Source: Daucus carota subsp. sativus (Eukaryota; Streptophyta; Magnoliopsida; Apiales; Apiaceae). Taken from it: 64,000 bases of DNA. The notes under the pieces were generated by a model that was not told the DNA's origin, ran no database searches, and saw only the letters and a program-made list of their open reading frames with translations. The stretch spans positions 35,901,296-35,965,295 of the forward strand of contig NC_030386.2 in assembly GCF_001625215.2 (NCBI RefSeq), given 5' to 3'. Both the position numbers and the translations under genes were made by a program. Of this stretch, positions 45,318 through 57,234 are shown one piece after another. The first letter of the stretch is position 1. Each line of letters starts with the position of its first letter.

Positions 45318-45400
45318 CTAAGATATTCTCGGGTGAGACAAGATCGAACCCAGGATTAGGGACGACATAGGATAAACTCTTAACTACTGAGTTATTCTTC
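45318..45400 (-). repeat. tRNA-like SINE head (tentative)
   Basis: On the minus strand TAACTCAGTAGTTAAGAG (complement of 45377-45394) resembles a Pol III A box and GGGTTCGATCT (complement of 45343-45353) a B box, at SINE-like spacing. No poly-A or target duplication was identified, so this is only a suggestion. Confidence 0.4.
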
Positions 45401-45595
45401 CGTGCTCAACTGTTTACAAACTTAGTTATAAATCAAAGAAGATTCTAAGAAGTAAGAATCAAAGACCCTTATAATAAATGCATTTCATCAAACACCTCAT
45501 TAACAATTCATTTAATGATTTATCGTTATAAGTATGACATTGCCAATAAATATTGATAACATAAAAAATTATCATGTGATATATATAATTTTATT

Positions 45596-46284
45596 GAGTT
45601 AATTGCAATTGGCACCCCTTTGGTTTCGGCTTATTGCACATTGCACCTAATAGTTTTGGAAAATACACTTTGCATCCCCAGACTTTTAACCCGTAGACAC
45701 TTTGCACCCTTTCCGGTAAATTTTGCCGTTACCGTTAATTTTTACAGGGGCATTTTGGGAAATGTAATTATATTTAATTAAAATTAGATCTTTATTTAAA
45801 TTTTTTGACCATCTAAACGATATTTTTCGGAAAAACTTAAAGAACGAAAGTTGTAGAGAATAAAAGGATCTTCTTAGAACTATAAGGTTCAAAATTTTCG
45901 TAATTCTTTTTATAATTATTATTAAAAAATTCAAAAATTAGCAATCTTGTAAAAATGAACAATCGTTTTTAAATAATTATTTAAATTTTGAACCTTATTG
46001 TTTTAAAAAGATCTTTTTATTCTCTACAACTTTCGTTCTTTAAGTTTTTCCGAGAAATATCGTTTAGATGGTCAAAAAATTTAAATAAAAGTCTGATTTT
46101 AATTAAATATAATTAAATTTACCAAAATGCCCCTACAAAAGCTAACGGTAACGGCAGAAATTAACGGAAAGGGTGCAAAGTGTCTACGGGTTAAAAGTCT
46201 GGGGTTGCAAAGTGTATTTTCCAAAACTATTAGGTGCAATGTGCAATAAGCCGAAACCAAAGGGGTGCCAATTGCAATTAACTC
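45596..46284. mobile_element. MULE-type MITE, near-complete palindrome
   Basis: 689 bp whose two halves are inverted copies; the outer ends are GAGTTAATTGCAATTGGCAC and its exact complement. It is flanked by TAATTTTATT on both sides (45586-45595 and 46285-46294), a 10-bp target duplication within the Mutator-like range. A related unoccupied site lies at about 46780-46850. It has no coding capacity; open frames over it are mirror images of the arms. Confidence 0.88.
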
Positions 46285-46569
46285 TAATTTTATTATAACC
46301 AAAATATATTAGTTTCAACAACTTCTCGGCATTGCCTTCGGCGATACCTCGACTTCTATCTATCAACACCGATAAAGTCATATTTAAATAATTCAATTTA
46401 AATAAATTCATAAAAATACATTAATTATATTTAAAAAGTGTAACATAAGATATTATTCAATTTTTTTACAAAATGCTAATATATCGCAAATTTATACAAT
46501 TAATATTGTTTATATATCATAATAAGATACAATGAGCAATTTAGATTATCTAAAAAAAAAGTGTTTATA

Positions 46570-46813
46570 GCTTCTATTCGAGATGTCAAGGACATTGGAC
46601 GACACATGATAAACTCTTAACCGGTGAGTTATCCAAAACTGTATGAAGCAAAAAAGTATGTAAGATCTAAAGACCCTTATTATAAATTCATTTCATCAAA
46701 CACATCATTAATAATTCATTTCATAAACGATTTATCGCTATAAATATGACACTGTCAATAAATATTGATAACATAAAAATATTATCATGTGGTATATATA
46801 ATTTTATTATAAC
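46570..46813 (+). repeat. Second copy of segment 45310-45595
   Basis: Shares GATAAACTCTTAAC, AAAGACCCTTAT, TTCATTTCATCAAACAC-like blocks and AAATATTGATAACATAAAAA with the first copy. It continues through TATATAATTTTATTATAAC, the uninterrupted version of the MULE-MITE insertion site. Confidence 0.8.
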
Positions 46814-47515
46814 AAAAATATAATTTTAATTTCAACAACTTCTTAACTTCTATTCGAGATGTTAACTATAACTTCATTTATGTTCCTTGCTATTTTGTTT
46901 ACTTTTATATGATTTAATTATCATTTTAAATTATTTTACATAATTTCTAATTTGAATTTTCGTTAATCATTTATAATTAAAATTTAAACAAATAATATTT
47001 ATATTCTGTTGAAAAGGTTCATACCCATCTCAATTGGTTCAACAGTCTCCGTTCTAGTATCAATTTTAGTTTCATTCTCACTTTTACATATATTTTAAGG
47101 TATATACAAAATATAATACCATACCTTTTTTTTCGAAATTGATCTTTTTATTTAGTCTAATATTCATGATTTTATCTAGTAAAATTAGACTCAAACTAAA
47201 TTTATTTAATATAAACTACTCAAATATTAATGTAATTATGAGTAAAATAGATATAAATGAGGAACTGTTTTTGCATACATATTGTTTAAACAACTTATAA
47301 GTCAAGCCCGACTTCAAGAATTTCAAAATTCTAACTTTTATAAATGACCTATTTTTATTTTTAAATTTGAGTTTACAAAATATATAGATGCACTTTAAAA
47401 GATAATATATAATATTTCACTATTATAAAGATAATTTATATACCCGATGAGTTGTAATTTAAAAAATTTATCTAGACACATAACTACAAATTAATTTTCT
47501 TTTATAATTAACATA

Positions 47516-47749
47516 CTCCCTCCGTCCCGCCAGGAAGTTTACGTACACTGTTTGCACGCATTTTGAGACTCTCGTAAAATATAGTTCTATAACGTATTTT
47601 TGATTTTTTCTTTTTTTAATAAAAGTTTAAACTTCAAACTTTTTTTCAGGATTTTTTTAAAAAATATATATATAATGTAAGTATACTTTATAAGAACCTT
47701 AAAATGCGTGCAGAAAAGTAACGTAAAGAACCTGGTGGGACAGAGGGAG
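47516..47749. mobile_element. Stowaway-type MITE
   Basis: TA-flanked, 234 bp, ends CTCCCTCCGTCCCGCCAGG and CCTGGTGGGACAGAGGGAG. Confidence 0.88.
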
Positions 47750-48963
47750 TATCAAATATAAGCAATAAACACTTCTTTTGAGATAATCTAAAAAGCCTAA
47801 CTGTATATAATTATGATATATACATATATAAACATTATTAATTATATAAATTATGATATATATCAACATTTTGTTAACAAATTGAATATTATGTCAGAAA
47901 AGATATTACACTTTGGAAAAAAAGATAACAAACTATTCGATATAGATATCATTTTTTAGTGAAAAGATTTCTCGGCATGGCCGATCTTTAAAAATAATAA
48001 ATTCAAATATCAAACTCCAAAAAAAAAATGACATTATGGTATATGAATATTATTAATTATTGGAATTAATAACATATTAACATTTTGTTCTTAAATTGAA
48101 TATTATCACATACAGCTTCAAATAAAAGAAAAAAAAATATTCAAAGAAGGGCAAATCAAATCTTTGATGTTGCATGCTCACTATCTCACAGCACCTCCCC
48201 TCCCCTCCCCTCATCTCATTTCTGTCTTAACTATCCCCAAAACCCATTTTCTCTCGACACTGTGCACCAATCAATAACCCTATTTTTTCTGCCAGATTTC
48301 CACCAATGCAGGACAATGTCTCACAGTCTCACCCAAAACTATCTTCTCTGACAATGAAACTATCTTTTGTATACATGGTCAGTGGAGCAGAATCAATCAT
48401 CCTGCAATGCTAGTAAATTTCACTCGACAGACTCATATGAGAAATTAATTCTTCACTTGTTTTCAGCAGATGCCACCCAATGCCCCTCCTGAAAATCATT
48501 AAATAAAATATACATCAAAGCCAAAAGAACACAAAATGACGTCAAATAGATGTCAATGCATAGAACTACTTCACACCAGAAATCGAGTACTATTTTTAGA
48601 GCACATTTAAGATAACATGGGGCAAAATTCATAAAAGTTTGGCCTGGAAATTCGATCAGCTAGCAGCAGTCTCCAGTTTCTCCCTCTATTCTGTAAGTAG
48701 CATTTTTAGCTCCGCACTTCGCAGTGAGATGAAGACAACATATCTATAGGATTTGTATGAAAGAGTATTTTGCTATCAAGTCCTTTAATTTCAATGAGTT
48801 GGAATTTGTTGTCATTGTCCATTTTAAAGTAACAAATACTAATAAATAAATGTTCTGCTATCAAGTCCTTTAATTCCAATTCAGCCAACTATCTTTTTTG
48901 TTTATGTCAAAAAAACATATGACTACATATCTGATGAAGATGAATATTGATAAACTAATATAC

Positions 48964-49898
48964 CTCCATCCTCCGGTAAATCAGAGGTCCACAAAATGAG
49001 ATTGTCTCTTAACAGCTGCATAATTAAGGTGCTGTCCTTGTAGGACTCTTCGCTCAAGGTATCGAGCTCTACAATTGCCTCATCAAAAGCTTGTTTAGCT
49101 AATTGGCAAGCCCTGCATTACCAACCAATACTACTGAATTACAGTTTTAAAGGAAAGATACGGAATAAAGAGGATTGAGGAATCTGCATAAGAAACCTCT
49201 CAGGGGAATTCATTATCTCGTAGTAGAAGACGTGGAAATTCCGAGCAAGCCCTAGACGGATTGGGTGCATTGAATGGAGTTCTTTATTTGCAGTTTCAGA
49301 AGCAGCCTAATCAAATGCCATAGGAAAAACAAAGTCAAATGCCATAAGACAAAATCAAAACTATGTAAAGTGTGATGCACAGGTCTGTTGTTTAATTTAT
49401 TAACACATTTCTAATTAAATAGATATATATACATGCTTCATAGCCTTTCAATGATTTGTTAGAGCATTCTTTCTTTGTCTGGTCAGTCTTGAACTCAGCA
49501 CGATATTGATAGTAGTCACCTTTCCTGTATTGATGCAGCCATGAAGTAAGACAACTCAGTTAAAGAGTTAAACATGAATAGTGTACAGAAGACTTGAAAC
49601 AATAATAAGCTAATCATTAGACCATTCTCCATGATTATCAGTCAGTAATCAGATTAACATGAGAGTCAAACCAAACTCTTGATTTAGCAACTTGTAGCAG
49701 ATGCAGTATAATTGTGAGTGACAGATAAGACCGCAGAGATCTAAAAAGACACTTGATTCAAACGACAAACATCAAGGCTTTAACAAACTAACACTCAAAA
49801 GGTGTGATTATATATAGATAGATAGAAGTTCAACATACCATGTCTTAGGCTGCTTGAATAGAGACACTGGATTATCAAAGTATAAAGCAAGCACATCC
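48964..49898 (-). CDS. Divergent 14-3-3-like gene, N-terminal half not recognisable
   Basis: Exons on the minus strand: 49898-49839, 49524-49437 (or 49433), 49306-49197, 49112-48964. 14-3-3 proteins are dimeric phosphoserine-binding adaptors. The downstream exons match the family: [76 protein letters not shown] and [15 protein letters not shown]. The first exon ([20 protein letters not shown]) does not match the usual helix and KVFYLKM block. No exon for the N-terminal dimer helices was found within 2 kb upstream. Exon 2 to exon 3 joins in frame only with a non-consensus GC donor (GAA/GCATGT); the adjacent GT donor brings a stop. A short last exon (about 48488-48463, acceptor atgattttcag) is possible. 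It may be a decaying or truncated gene. Confidence 0.65.
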
Positions 49899-51689
49899 CT
49901 ATTAATCACACCATGGACTTAGCGCAGAGATTGCCAACCCACCTACACTTTTCTGTAACGAAAAGAAATTAAAAATTACAAAAGACCTTAAAAGGGAGAG
50001 TAAAATTTGCTTTAGTAGCCTCAATTGGTTCACCCTTATAGTTTTAACTATGAACCTATCACAATTGAATTTTAAATTGTTATCTAAGGATGCAAGTGAA
50101 TGTAACATCAACTGCTTATGCATAATGTGCTTCCGGACATCCTCTGTCGCTTGTTGTTTAAGCCAGCTAAGTACTCTCCGGACACCAACTGCTTATGCAT
50201 AATGTGCTTCAATGCTCCATTAAATATCACTCTAGCAGCCTCAATTATTCTTATTTTAATCTTATAAAAAAAACTTGATGCATCAACAATTCACCTCTTT
50301 GATTTGTTAAAAGGATTAAAAAATAATCCCAGCAAAACTCAATGTGTTAACTATTGAGCTTAAGTCATAATAGCTAAGAAACTTTAATAAAAACAGTTCT
50401 TTTTTTAAAGACCTCTACAATATAATCGATAATTGGAAGAAAATGATAAGAATCAAATACCTTCTTGATCTATTAAGCACGCATACGGTCCCCTGGACAT
50501 AATAACTGAGGTAAGAACCCATCCTGAATTTAAATTTAGGCGGGTTATAAACTCAGATTGGGTATCATTTTAAATACGCAACAAACAAAAACGATGAGTA
50601 ACAAAATAAAATTAGAAAATTTCATATATTTAACAATATAAGCATATACAATATAATCAATTAACTAATCAAAACCCAAGCAGTCACATACAAATGTTAC
50701 CTGAGTATATAGTGATATATATTCATCGATTTTGCTCTTTTGAACATATCATCAAACAGTTTCCGGACAAAATTCGGCTACAATAAATAGATAAAAGTTG
50801 AATCATATAACAATAGAAGTTTGAAATGGAGATATGTTAATGTTCCAAAAATAGTGTACTATTTACATACCCGCAATCATATCCTCCGTCACCAAGAGTT
50901 GTCATTCTGGAGGAGATAACAATTAGCATAATCAATTTACAAATATTATGAACCATCAATTTACAAAATCATGGAGACACATTGCACCACCAGAACTAAA
51001 TACAGTTAGTAGATTTCAAATAACAATAGAACGAATATCCAAATACACCATTAACTTCAAATACTAACAAATCATTAGGAAAACTAATAGTCAAAGGAAG
51101 GGCGCTGACTTGGTAGAGCACGATAGAAACTATGGAGAGAAAGAGGTTTTCTTCCGCACATATCATCAAACATTTTGTGAACAAAGTTTAGCCTGCAAAT
51201 AAGATTGAAAGAAATCGTTAAGAAGAGTAGTACTTCAGAAGAGAGGTTACAGGAAAGAAGTTTTAAGAATCAAAATATAATAGATATTACATGGAAGAAG
51301 AGAAGCGGGAGATACGGTGCTAATATGCAGTTTTGAATTTTGAATTTTGAATTGTTAATATACTGAATTATAATATCAATTGCAGCTGGATTGTCCTTCT
51401 GCAGAGGAAGCTTCTCCGAGAAGCTTTGAAATTCATCCGGTGCTCTTTTGAGTATGTGTAATTGTGTATGTTCTGTATATGTAAATGAAACAGCACGTGC
51501 AAGCCTCCTGTCCAGTCATTTAATCCAGCTTCCTCCAGAAGACTCACGTTGTATTCAGGAAAATAGTACCGAAAGATGGAAGATAATATAATAAAGGTAA
51601 ATGTATTAAATAATAAATAATTGATTAATGTGTTTAACTCGGCCAGTGTTACAAAATCGAGAATCGATCTAATGAGCTGAGTTTTCAAT
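49899..51689 (-). other. Exon-like segments upstream of the 14-3-3-like gene
   Basis: On the minus strand several splice-bounded open segments occur: about 51186-51110 (LNFVHKMFDDMCGRKPL), 50915-50877 (MTTLGDGGYDC), 50775-50701 (PNFVRKLFDDMFKRAKSMN), and 50527-50462 (MGSYLSYYVQGTVCVLNRSR). The first and third share a duplicated block (FDDM). None was recognised and phases between them do not all agree. They could be 5' exons of the 14-3-3-like gene, its UTR, or chance. A 25-bp repeat lies at 50109-50133 and 50186-50210. Confidence 0.25.
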
Positions 51690-51758
51690 TTAGGATTAAT
51701 CTGAGTTAAAATCGGATGTATTTTAATATTTAGTTATTATTATATTAGTTATTTAATA

Positions 51759-52244
51759 CTCACTCCGTCCCTTTTTAGCTGTCACTTTGACTTTTTACAC
51801 ATAATTTAAGGTGTTTAAAAAACATAATTCCACTAATTATTTTTAAAAATATCATTTTATGAATAAAAATATAAATCATAAAATTTAATTCAGAAAAAGA
51901 AAGTTTCAAAAATAATACTCCCTCCGTCCCCCTCATTTGTTTACATTGGGGGACGGGGGATCGGCACGCATTCTAATGCTCTCATAAAACGCAGTTTGAT
52001 AAATTATTTTGAACTTTTTTTCTTCCGAATAAAATTTCGATGTTTATATTTTTATACAAAAAAAAAAATTTTGAAAAATAAATTATACAACTATGTTTTA
52101 TATGCGCCTTAAAGTGCGTGTCGAGCAGTGTAAAAAAATTGTAAAGAAATGAGAGGGACAGAGGGAGTAAGTGAGAGTATGTTTTTTAATCACCTTAATT
52201 ACATGCAAAAAGCCAAAGTGACAAATAAAAAGGGACAAAAGGAA
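51759..52244. mobile_element. Stowaway-like MITE hosting another
   Basis: TA-flanked. Left end CTCACTCCGTCCCTTTTTAG followed by TGTCACTTTGACTTTTT; right end AAAGTGACA then AAAAAGGGACAAAAGGAA. It is interrupted at 51918-52167 by a second Stowaway element. Confidence 0.78.
51918..52167. mobile_element. Stowaway-type MITE, nested
   Basis: TA-flanked, 250 bp, ends CTCCCTCCGTCCCCCTCATT and AATGAGAGGGACAGAGGGAG. Same family as 34680-34933. It lies inside the older element at 51759-52244. Confidence 0.88.
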
Positions 52245-52737
52245 TATATATTAACTTCATCATGAATTCTACAATTATTCATAATTTTTTTATTATTTTT
52301 TTTTGAAAATTACAATTATTCATAATTAAATCAATATAATATTTTAATTTCAATACAATATTATATATACTTTGATTAAAAAAAATTATAAAAATTAATC
52401 AGATTTTAAAAATATAAAAATTAATTGGATTTCAAAAATATCAATTAGCAGGTGTTTTTTGTTTTTGCTTCTATTCTTCATTCTTCACTCTTTATTCTTG
52501 ATTCTTGATTCATTATTAATTATGAATTATGTGTACGTGTGTATCTATGTGGTAACAACGCTGTGGAAAGTTGGTACAACAGTAAAAAACCTTCACGTGC
52601 GCGCGAGACGTGTCAGCTGGAGAAGGTAACATAAGCGGTGGCAGCAAATGTAATTTAGCTGAAGTTTAAGAGTAATTTGCTAGCGTGGTCATGGTACTAT
52701 GCTGAATAGGCAACAGAAACTATTATATGTATATATA

Positions 52738-53187
52738 GGGATAGGATCAAATAAAAACTTTTTTAAGTTACAAACTTACAAACTTTTTTGTATTCTCCCA
52801 TCGTGTTAATCTTTAGTTATATAAAGTATCTATGTTGAAAATTCTTCAAAAAACATCACAATTTTTAAAATAACGCATAAATAAATCGCGTTTTCAACAC
52901 ATTTATAACTGGGGTTCAACATCGGGTGTTGAACACTAATTATCATTGTGTTGAATATATCTAAAAAGATGTTTAAACTATACCTCTGGGGTTTGGGTAG
53001 GGTCTAGAAACATATATATTAGTTATATAACATGTTTACCTTAGTTCTTACATTTAAAAATTGGTTTACGTACTTCTCCACCACTATTTTAATCGATGTT
53101 CAACAAAATATGTTAAAAAAATGTTGAACTCAAGTTATATATGTGTTGAACAAAAAAAGTTTGTAAGTTTGTACCAGAACCCTCCCC
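52738..53187. mobile_element. MITE with GGGATAGGATC / CCTCCCC inverted ends
   Basis: Left GGGATAGGATC then TACAAACTTACAAACTTTTT; right AAAAAGTTTGTAAGTTTGTA then CCAGAACCCTCCCC. The inverted inner blocks match over about 20 bp. Both flanks are TATATA repeats, so the target duplication and superfamily cannot be set. Confidence 0.7.
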
Positions 53188-53240
53188 TATATATATATAT
53201 ATATACATTGATATGGATGTGTAATGGTCAATTATGGTCA

Positions 53241-53490
53241 ACTAGTGAATAAAGCCGCGCTTCGCGGCGGCGTTATAAATTTTATATAAATTTTGATATG
53301 ATTTAATATCATAATAGCATAAAAACTATTTTGAGTCATCTTTCGGTTAATCATATCACTAATAAAAAAATATTATAAAAAATATATTATAATCAGTATA
53401 AAAATTTGTTTGGGCCGCCTCCCGTGCACGTCAAACACAATACTATATCAAAAATCATTTACATTATCATAATATCAATATATGATTCCT

Positions 53491-53533
<43 letters not shown>

Positions 53534-56037
53534 TTTTGCTATTAGTTTTTTTTAATGATTATTATCTTTACAATCCTTTATTTTCTATTCGAAATTTAAG
53601 AAAATTATAGGACTAAATCGAAATTAAAAATTATGCGTATTACCTTACAAATCATAAATATAAATTGTATTTTATATATGATTGTTAGTTTAAATAAATA
53701 TAATCCTATTCCTTTTAGGAATCCTAAATAAGAAAAAGAATTGTATTACTTTTAAAATCCAAAACGAAAAAAATTGTATTAATTTTTGGAATCCTTGAAC
53801 CTGATTTTTTTTAATTATAATTATATTTTCAATCCGAAATTTAAGAAAATTATAAGAATTTTTTTTATTGTTTTTAAAATCCAATAAAAAAACCTTTAAG
53901 ATTCTTGAAATTGATAAATTGTTTGGGCCGCCTCCCGTACCCGTCAAACACAATACTATATCAAGAGTCATATACATTATGTTTCAAAAAAAAAAAAAAA
54001 GAGTCATATACATTATCATAAAATCAAGGGCTTTTTTTATTCATTCTAAATAAGAAATGAGTTGTATTACTTTTATAGTCCAATAAGAAAACAATTGTAT
54101 TAACTTTAGAACCGCCTTGCATCCTTCGACTATTGAATTAATTATTAATTTTGGGTTTCATATAAATTTTTTGACTAAACAAATGACAAAATTTTCACAA
54201 ATATATTATCCATAATGTATTTAGATTTATTTAAAATATCATCATAAAGTTAATCATGTTATTTTGTGACCATTAATTTATATTCTAGGTGCGTGTCATT
54301 CACTTACCTAAGATTTTTGAAGAGAAGGTAGTATTTTTGAAAATAAGATCGGAGAAGTAGTATTTTTGAAAATAAGATTGGAAAAACAGTATATAAGATA
54401 ATTCCCCTAAGATCAATATATGATTCCTATTTTATATATCCTATTTTATTTTATTAATTATTTTTATTTTAAGATTACTATTTAATAGTAAAAAATTCTT
54501 TTTCTTTTATGGTTCTAATTTTTTTGCTATTAGTTTTTTTAATGTTTATTTTTACAATTCTTTATTTTTTATTCGAAATTTAAGAAAATTATAAGACTAA
54601 ATCGTAAATAGAAATTATACGTATTACCTTACAAATCTTATATATAAATTGTATTTTATAATCCTATTTCTTTTAGGATTCTTAAATAAGAAAATAATTG
54701 TATTACTTTTAGAATCCAAAACGAAAAGAATTGTATTAACTTTTGGAATCCTTGAACATGATTCTTTAAATTATAATTATATTTTCAATCCAAAATTTAA
54801 GAAAATTATAAGGAAAAGAATTTTATTATTTTTAGAATCCAATAAAAAAACCTTTAAGATTCTTGAACGTGATTTTTTTGAATTATAATTTTATTTTTTC
54901 TTCAAAATTCATGAAAATTATAAGATTGAATCGAACTACTATCGAGATTGGTTGTAAGTTCATGCATATTATTTAAATGAGGCTGTGAAGATCTCAAAAA
55001 TGTTTTCATGATAGAAATGCTATATTCTTGATCATTATGGAACGACGTGAGTTTAGCGCCACAATCCTGTTTAGACAATTTGAGATTGTGGAAGATGCTG
55101 TGTTTTATTTTTTAGATATATAATTTGAAAAAAAAATAATAAAATAAGATTATAAATTTTATAACTATTGAAAATAAAAATTGTATTTTTTTAATTATAT
55201 TTGTTGTATAATTATTATTTTGAATAAATAGAATCTTACTTTTTTATGATTTATAAATAAGTAAAAGAATTGTACTATTTTTATAATCCTTTAATCTATA
55301 CAATACTTGAACCTGGTTTTTAGATTATAATTTTGTTTTCCATCCGAAATTTTAAAAAATTATAAGAATAAATCGAATAATTTTAGAAAAATCACAGATG
55401 GGTTGCGCAAAACAAAAATTCTTGGATAATTTGCTATTGGTTGTTTAAGTTTTTTTTCTGCCAGAAATCTTTCAAGGTTCAGTTTGATGATTGGTTTTCT
55501 AGAATGGTTGAAGTCGACACTTTATTGCTATATTTTTCTCTTTAGAATTTAAAAAAAAAAATTACAAGATTGAATGAAACAATTCTAGAGACTAATTTAT
55601 TATACCAACAGTAAATTTTTGACTTAAAATCAACGATGAATTTAAACCGATGGCCCAGGCTCTAAATTTGAAGAACACAACGGATAGAATGAATATTAAT
55701 TTCTGTTTATACAGTAACATAAAAATATCATAACAAAAACCGAGAGCCATGTAAATGTTTATGCTAAGCGACTGCATTCTTACAAATTGGCCGCAATAAA
55801 ATCGAAATAAAAGTTGCAAGTTATTAGCATCCATACAAAATTTGTTAGACTTTTCTAGATCGGAGACTTATCTCTGAAATCCAATAAAAAAAAAGAATTG
55901 TATTATCTTTAGAACTGTATTAAGCCTCATTTTTTGAATTGTAATTATATTTTTCAATTCGAAATTTAAGAAAAATTAGAAGACTGAATCGAGTAATTGT
56001 AGAGACACCCGCATCCTCCTTTATATATATATATTGA
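53241..56037 (-). mobile_element. Non-autonomous Helitron 1
   Basis: On the minus strand the 3' end reads GCCGCCGCGAAGCGCGGC (stem-loop), TTTATTC, then CTAGT, followed by T outside. The 5' end begins TC (TCAATATATATATATA, then AAAGGAGGATGCGGG) with A outside. Hairpin plus CTRRT, TC start and A/T insertion without duplication are Helitron hallmarks. No Rep/helicase coding sequence is seen; the body is AT-rich with many CGAAATTTAAGAAAATTATA repeats. Confidence 0.82.
53497..53530. repeat. TA microsatellite in Helitron 1
   Basis: About 17 TA units. Confidence 0.9.
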
Positions 56038-57234
56038 TTATGATCAGTGATTAGTGCCTGTATTTATAGTTACATGTTTTTTCTCTTCTAATTAGGGACA
56101 AAAAAAATTAAAAAAATAATTTAAAATCATATTTTTTATAAGACCGTATAAATAATGAAAATAACAGTATAAAATTGAGTATGATGGAATGAATATATTT
56201 TTAGAACAGGATATTAATTATACATAAGATTTAAAAGTATTTCCCTTCTGTTTAAGATTTAAATACATTTTAGGATTACTATATTTTTTTTAAATTATAA
56301 CTTGCTTTTTTATGAAGAATTTGGACAAAATCTTGGAAATTTGATGTATTTTAGGATTTCAATAGGAGAATTTTAATTTCATTAATTTCAAAACTTTTAA
56401 AAGCACAAAAAATATTAACAAATTACACAGTATTCTTATTAAAAAAATCATTCTATAAATATCATAATTTTTTAAGAAAAATTCAGAATAATCTTGAAAA
56501 AGTAATTTAAAATTCAAACTAAGGACATTTTCAAACCTATAAAAATGTTTAACAATCGAAACTTATGACAAACACGCAAGCAACGTTATTTCTGGGAGGT
56601 TGAAATGTCTTAAAGGCAAGGAAAAGTAATTACTCTCTGTCATTATACAGTTTCTTTTTGAAAAGTCCTACAATTGTATACATTCCAAAAACAGTAAAAA
56701 AAATTTATAATATAAAATATAATTATACCAACTATTTTTTTCCACTATCTCCATTTTATAATAATATAAACACTATTACACCCACTACTTTCCTCTAATA
56801 ACTCAAATCTATTATTAAATATAAATAGTTGTCACCATTATACCCACTTTTCATCCAATTTTATTATTTTTTACATAATTTTTTGGTTTCCGTATCCCAA
56901 TCATTTGTATACAAATAATTGGGACGGAGTAGATGCATATGCATGTACTATTTGACGCCGGTTAAAAAGGAAAGAATGAAACACATGTGAGAGTTGAGAC
57001 TGTGAGTTCAATATGATTTGACAGATTACGACGGGAATGGGTTTCTTCTGTAGATCGACCAACTTTCACGTTACGGCACCAACAGCCTCAGTTTTACCTG
57101 TTCAATTTTTAAATTGATAGACAACCCTGGCTGAAATTTTTGGTCCACTTCGATTTTAAGTTATTCCAATTTTTTGTTTATTCGATTTTTTAGAATGGAT
57201 CGTAATAACTTTTGGTTCTGTCTTATTTTACAAA
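56038..57234. other. Spacer between Helitron 1 and Helitron 2
   Basis: About 1.2 kb of AT-rich DNA with a Stowaway-like element (56633-56929). No gene is seen. Confidence 0.55.
56633..56929. mobile_element. Stowaway-like MITE
   Basis: TA-flanked, ends CTCTCTGTCATTATACAG and AATAATTGGGACGGAG; the left end is diverged. Confidence 0.6.

Larger units (their letters stand above)
44533..48462. other. Repeat-rich intergenic region
   Basis: About 3.9 kb with no supported protein gene. It holds two ~100-bp direct repeats (45172-45311 area), two copies of a ~250-bp segment (45310-45595 and 46570-46813), a MULE-type MITE, a Stowaway MITE and AT-rich DNA. The MEB-like gene's promoter must lie near 44533-44900. 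Confidence 0.6.
51690..53240. other. Intergenic region made largely of MITEs
   Basis: Nested Stowaway elements (51759-52244 with 51918-52167 inside), AT-rich spacer, and a 450-bp inverted-end element (52738-53187). No gene is supported. Confidence 0.6.

Noticed and set aside
45686..46411. Minus-strand open frames of 67-82 codons
   Set aside because: They lie on the arms of the palindromic MITE and mirror each other; no coding similarity.
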